Shown here: piece by piece, positions 59,121 through 64,000 of the stretch
Position numbering within the stretch: position 1 is the stretch's first letter
Layout of the letters: every line of letters begins with the position of its first letter
NCBI RefSeq assembly: GCF_014117445.1
Contig: NZ_CP059851.1
Coordinates: forward strand, 1,984,001-2,048,000
Origin: Sandaracinobacteroides saxicola
Lineage (GTDB): Bacteria; Pseudomonadota; Alphaproteobacteria; Sphingomonadales; Sphingomonadaceae
Direction of reading: 5' to 3'
Length of the DNA stretch: 64,000 bases
The notes under the pieces: generated by a model
Databases searched by the model: none
The model's input: the letters and a program-made list of their open reading frames with translations, nothing else
What the model was told of the DNA's origin: nothing
Translations under genes and position numbers: made by a program

Positions 59121-60344
59121 TTACGCCGCCATCGCCCTCCGCGCCAGCGCACATTCGCTCCAGATGTCGCTCAAAGCCCGCACCAGCCGGTCCACATCAT
59201 CGTCGCTGTGCACCGGCGACGGCGTGATCCGCAGCCGTTCCGTGCCCTTCGCCACCGTCGGATAGTTGATCGGCTGCACATAGATGCCGTGCTCGGCCAG
59301 CAGTCGGTCGCTGATCAGCTTGGCATGATGCGCGCTCCCCACCATCACCGGGATGATGTGGCTGTCATTGTCCATCATCGGAATGCCCACCGCCTCCAGC
59401 CGCCGCCGCACCTTGGCCACCCGCTCCTGGTGCCGCGCACGCTCCACGCCGCTCGCCTTCAGATGCCGGATGCTGGCGAGCGCGCCCGCCGCCACCGCCG
59501 GCGGCAGCGCGGTTGTAAAGATGAACCCGCTCGCGAAACTGCGCACGAAATCGCAGATGCTGGCAGACGCCGCGATATAGCCGCCGACCACGCCGAACGC
59601 CTTGCCCAGCGTCCCCTCGATCACCGTCAGCCGGTGCATGATCCCCTCACGCTCCGCCACGCCGCCGCCGCGCGGACCGTAAAGGCCCACGCCATGCACC
59701 TCGTCCAGATAGGTCATCGCCCCATGTTTGTCGGCCACGTCGCACAGCTCGGCGATCGGCGCGATGTCGCCGTCCATCGAATAGACGCTCTCGAACGCCA
59801 CCAGCTTCGGCCGCGCCGGGTCCAGCGCGCTCAGTCGCCGGTCCAGGTCCTCCGGGCTGTTGTGGCGGAAAATCTGCCGCTCCGCCCGGCTGTGGCGAAT
59901 CCCCTCGATCATCGAGGCATGGTTGCCCTCGTCGCTCAGCACCACGCACCCCGGCAGCCGCCCCGCCAGCGTCCCCAGCGCCGCCCAGTTGGAAACATAG
60001 CCGCTGGTGAACAGCAGTGCCGCCTCCTTGCCGTGCAGGTCCGCGAGTTCGCGCTCCAGCAGCACATGGCTGTGCGTCGTGCCGCTGATGTTGCGCGTGC
60101 CGCCGGCGCCCGCGCCGAACGCATCCAGCGCCTCGTGCATCGCCCCCACCACCGCGGGATGCTGCCCCATCCCCAGATAGTCGTTCGAGCACCACACCGT
60201 CACCTGCTCGGTCGCGTCCTCCACGAACCGCGTCGCGTGCGGATAGGCGCCGCGCTTGCGCTCCAGCTCCGCGAACACCCGGTAATTCCCGGCTTTGCGC
60301 AGCTCATCCAGCTGGACCTCGCAAAGGGCATCATAATCCATCAT
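59121..60344 (-). CDS. hemA: 5-aminolevulinate synthase
   Basis: 407 residues from ATG 60344 (GGGAGAAGC upstream; in-frame ATGs further up are possible). [68 protein letters not shown] and the PLP lysine in [13 protein letters not shown]. Condenses glycine and succinyl-CoA, feeding heme and bacteriochlorophyll synthesis. Located at the end of the photosynthesis operon as in other alphaproteobacterial phototrophs. Confidence 0.97.
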   Translation of the reverse strand: MMDYDALCEVQLDELRKAGNYRVFAELERKRGAYPHATRFVEDATEQVTVWCSNDYLGMGQHPAVVGAMHEALDAFGAGAGGTRNISGTTHSHVLLERELADLHGKEAALLFTSGYVSNWAALGTLAGRLPGCVVLSDEGNHASMIEGIRHSRAERQIFRHNSPEDLDRRLSALDPARPKLVAFESVYSMDGDIAPIAELCDVADKHGAMTYLDEVHGVGLYGPRGGGVAEREGIMHRLTVIEGTLGKAFGVVGGYIAASASICDFVRSFASGFIFTTALPPAVAAGALASIRHLKASGVERARHQERVAKVRRRLEAVGIPMMDNDSHIIPVMVGSAHHAKLISDRLLAEHGIYVQPINYPTVAKGTERLRITPSPVHSDDDVDRLVRALSDIWSECALARRAMAA

Positions 60345-60376
60345 GCTTCTCCCGCTCATTCCTTGTTGTTCCATCA

Positions 60377-61453
60377 TCACCAGGCCGGCGCCAGCCGCAC
60401 CGTCGCGGGCAACCGGTTTTCCTTCACCGGCAACAGATAGAGCCGCGCGAACGCCGCTCCCGCCGCCGCCATGTTTCCGATCCGCGCCAGCGCGCCGCCC
60501 ACACCGCCACGGGCCTTCGCCGCGGCGATGCCGTCGCTCGCCCGCCGCAACGCCTCCATGCCGGCCCGAAAGCGCGGATCATGATGGTTCAGCTCCAGCG
60601 GAAACACCTGCCGGCTGATCGTCGTGCAGATGTCGAACACCCGATAATCATAATCGGTCGGATCGACCCCCAGCGCCGCATGGAATTCCGGCCGCAGATG
60701 GTCGCGCACATACATGGTGGCATAGACCGACAGCAGGAAAAACCGCACCCACAGCCGGTTCACACCCGTCAGCAGCTTCGGATCGGCCCGCAGGATCAGC
60801 GCGAACGCCTCGCCATGGCGGAACTCGTCGTTGCACCACTGCTCGAACCAGTTGAAGATGGGATGGAACCGATATTCCGGATGCGCCGCCAATTGCCGGA
60901 AAATGGCGATGTAACGTGCATAGCCGATCTTCTCCGACAGATAGACCGCATAGAAAATGAACTTGGGCCGGAAATAGGTGTATTTCTTCGCCTTGGTCAG
61001 GAAACTCAGGTCGATCCCGATCCGCGCATCCTTCAGCGTGTCGTTGATGAAGCCCGCATGCCGGCTCTCGTCGCGCGCCAGCAGCTTGAACAGCCGCTTC
61101 ATGTCCGGATTCTTCACCCGCCGCGCGATCTCGGCATAAAGGATGCAACCCGAAAACTCCGACGTCAGCGAACTCACCAGGAAATCGGTGAACTCCGCCT
61201 TCAACGCCGGCGGCAACCCCTCGATCACCCCGTCGAACGCCGCCGTCCGCTTGAAATGCCGCTTGTTCGGGTCGGCTTCCATCTCGGCCATCAGGCTTTC
61301 CCACTCGGCGCGCACCGGCGACACGTCGATCGCATCCATCGCCGCGAAATCGGTGGTATAGAAGCGCGGCGACAGCATCGTGTCCGTCCGCGCCATCGCG
61401 TTGGTATCGGGCACATCGACCCCAAGCGCGCGCTCCATCACAGCAGTCGTCAT
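60377..61453 (-). CDS. acsF: Aerobic Mg-protoporphyrin IX monomethyl ester cyclase
   Basis: 358 residues. Diiron motifs [30 protein letters not shown] and [29 protein letters not shown] near the start. Forms the isocyclic ring of bacteriochlorophyll with O2, so the host is adapted to aerobic pigment synthesis. ATGA overlap with the small orf upstream; 32 nt before hemA, where puhE is found in related clusters. Confidence 0.97.
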   Translation of the reverse strand: MTTAVMERALGVDVPDTNAMARTDTMLSPRFYTTDFAAMDAIDVSPVRAEWESLMAEMEADPNKRHFKRTAAFDGVIEGLPPALKAEFTDFLVSSLTSEFSGCILYAEIARRVKNPDMKRLFKLLARDESRHAGFINDTLKDARIGIDLSFLTKAKKYTYFRPKFIFYAVYLSEKIGYARYIAIFRQLAAHPEYRFHPIFNWFEQWCNDEFRHGEAFALILRADPKLLTGVNRLWVRFFLLSVYATMYVRDHLRPEFHAALGVDPTDYDYRVFDICTTISRQVFPLELNHHDPRFRAGMEALRRASDGIAAAKARGGVGGALARIGNMAAAGAAFARLYLLPVKENRLPATVRLAPAW

Positions 61454-61749
61454 GCCAGCCTCCCCGGCGTAAAGCTCACATCATACAACTCGCCCATCTC
61501 GAAATGCCCCGTCACCCGCGTCAGCAACCGGTTCAGCGCCGTCGCCCGCTCGATCACCGCGTGCCGCCGCAGCACCCGATGCTCACCGGGCACCACCTCG
61601 ATTGTTCCGCCCAGCACCCGTACCCGATCGCCGGCGCCGATCGCCGGCTCGCCGTCCAGCCGCACATGCGCCCCCAGATTCTCCGGCGAATGGTCGATCT
61701 CGATGGTGCACCCCACCGTCAGCCCGCGCTGCCACATCAGCCGGCTCAC
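61450..61749 (-). CDS. Small conserved photosynthesis-cluster protein upstream of acsF
   Basis: 99 residues with ATGA overlaps on both sides. Beta-type core [48 protein letters not shown] and a C-terminal [18 protein letters not shown] recall about 100-residue proteins with a similar LTGxFExxELxxxSF ending next to acsF in other phototrophic proteobacteria, with no assigned function. Its strict coupling to acsF suggests a cyclase accessory role (inference). Confidence 0.7.
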   Translation of the reverse strand: MSRLMWQRGLTVGCTIEIDHSPENLGAHVRLDGEPAIGAGDRVRVLGGTIEVVPGEHRVLRRHAVIERATALNRLLTRVTGHFEMGELYDVSFTPGRLA

Positions 61750-62437
61750 CGTTCCACCTCCAGCGCCTGGCTGGTGTAGAAACCGCTGGAAACCCGCGCC
61801 TGCCGGCCGTTCCGCAACCCCGCCGCCGCCAGCTGCCGCCGCAATCCCTCCACCCTCACCGGCTGGATCGCCGGCGCCCGGTCATCGCGCGGGAACAGCT
61901 TGCCCACCCCGTGCATCACGCTCAACAGCGGCGTCCTCGGCGCCACCGTCGCCACCACATGCGGCGCCCGTGCCGACAGCGCCCCCAGCGCCCGCGCAAT
62001 GTCCGCCGCCGGGTAGTGAATCAGCGAATCCATCGCCACCACATGATCGAAGCCATCACCGCCCGCGGTCAGCATGTCCCCCACCAGCCACTCGATCCGC
62101 AGCCCTGCCCCTGAAGCCGAAGACGCCGCCCGCTCGCGCGCCAGGTCGATCAGCTGCCCCGACACGTCCACCGCCACCACCTGCGCCCCGCGCTGCGCCG
62201 CCGCCACCGCCAGCGCGCCCGTCCCGCACCCGGCATCCAGCAGCCGCGCCCCGCGCAGATCCTGCGGCAACCAGTCCAGCAGCAACGCGCGCATCCGGTC
62301 GCGTCCGGCGCGCACCGTCGCGCGAATGCGGCTCACCGGCGCGTCGCTGGTCAGCGCCGCCCATTGCGCGAACGCCGTGCGGTCGAAATAGGCGGTCAGC
62401 GCCTCCCGCGTCCGGCCATAGCTCGCGGTCGCGTCCA

Positions 62438-62438
<1 letters not shown>
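61746..62438 (-). CDS. bchM: Mg-protoporphyrin IX methyltransferase
   Basis: 230 residues from ATG 62438 (TGATG overlap with bchL). YFDRTAFAQWAALTSDAPVSRIRATVRAGRDRMR, SAM site LLDAGCGTGALAVAAAQRGAQVVAVDVS, VAMDSLIHYPAADI and VGKLFPRDDRAPAIQPV are BchM hallmarks. Methylates Mg-protoporphyrin IX before the AcsF step; gene order follows the pathway. Confidence 0.95.

Positions 62439-64000
<1,562 letters not shown>

Overview
The window is GC-rich DNA from an alphaproteobacterium, most likely an aerobic anoxygenic phototroph of the Sphingomonadales (Sandarakinorhabdus/Polymorphobacter-like). The evidence is a bacteriochlorophyll cluster (bchH-bchL-bchM-orf-acsF-hemA), a LexA box of the alphaproteobacterial GTTC-N7-GTTC type, DksA with a degenerate zinc finger, TonB-dependent receptor plus Rieske/P450 catabolic genes, and dispersed GGGGGAGG-type palindromes whose spurious translations read SPPPQAGEG. 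Genes are packed very tightly; ATGA, GTGA and TGATG overlaps are the rule inside operons.

Layout. 1-2334: end of a leucyl aminopeptidase gene, an NlpC/P60 hydrolase, a DksA-like factor and two small DUF465 (YdcH-like) proteins. 2342-12237 (minus): a type II secretion operon in the order gspO-C-D-E-F-G-I-J-K-L-orf; gspH and gspN are absent and gspL seems to carry a GspM-like C-terminus. 12339-16930: a four-gene operon (two related uncharacterised proteins, a DyP-type heme peroxidase and an atypical cytochrome P450) preceded by a short leader peptide that copies the first ten residues of the first protein; this is my best candidate for an undescribed system. 16932-21483: DUF1761 and DUF3667 membrane proteins, ssb, methylmalonyl-CoA epimerase, AMP nucleosidase, SemiSWEET. 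21501-27288 (minus): a glycan or small-molecule cluster (three family-2 glycosyltransferases, a PIG-L deacetylase/methyltransferase fusion, an acyl-CoA dehydrogenase-like protein). 27507-36680: a catabolic island (Rieske oxygenase, P450, TetR, MFS, two SDRs, carboxymuconolactone decarboxylase-like protein, TonB receptor), with a 146-bp MITE-like element between the two SDR genes.

36748-45947: an SOS-type radical SAM gene, a VapBC pair with a perfect palindromic operator, an MBL hydrolase divergent from an Atm1-like ABC exporter, a 657-bp repeat-rich gap, then trpC-moaC-moeA-lexA, an ACT protein and a DUF938 methyltransferase. 46005-50807: marR and the homogentisate pathway (hppD-hmgA-fahA), then a 2-oxoglutarate oxygenase. 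50812-53275: tRNA-Thr(GGT) and a PepSY/response regulator/histidine kinase operon. 53354-59014: an ABC-F ATPase, an aspzincin-like metallopeptidase with a lipoprotein, and the divergent PHB genes phaZ and bdhA. 59121-64000 (minus): hemA, acsF, a small orf, bchM, bchL and the 3' end of bchH.

Recurrent theme: one family of interspersed palindromes lies between genes (19087, 41367, 59021) and also inside three reading frames in frame (gspG leader, trpC C-terminus, ABC-F linker). Several strong inverted repeats sit where regulators are expected (vapB, marR/hppD, MBL/ABC, phaZ/bdhA, lexA and the radical SAM gene). All identifications come from reading the sequence; no database search was run.
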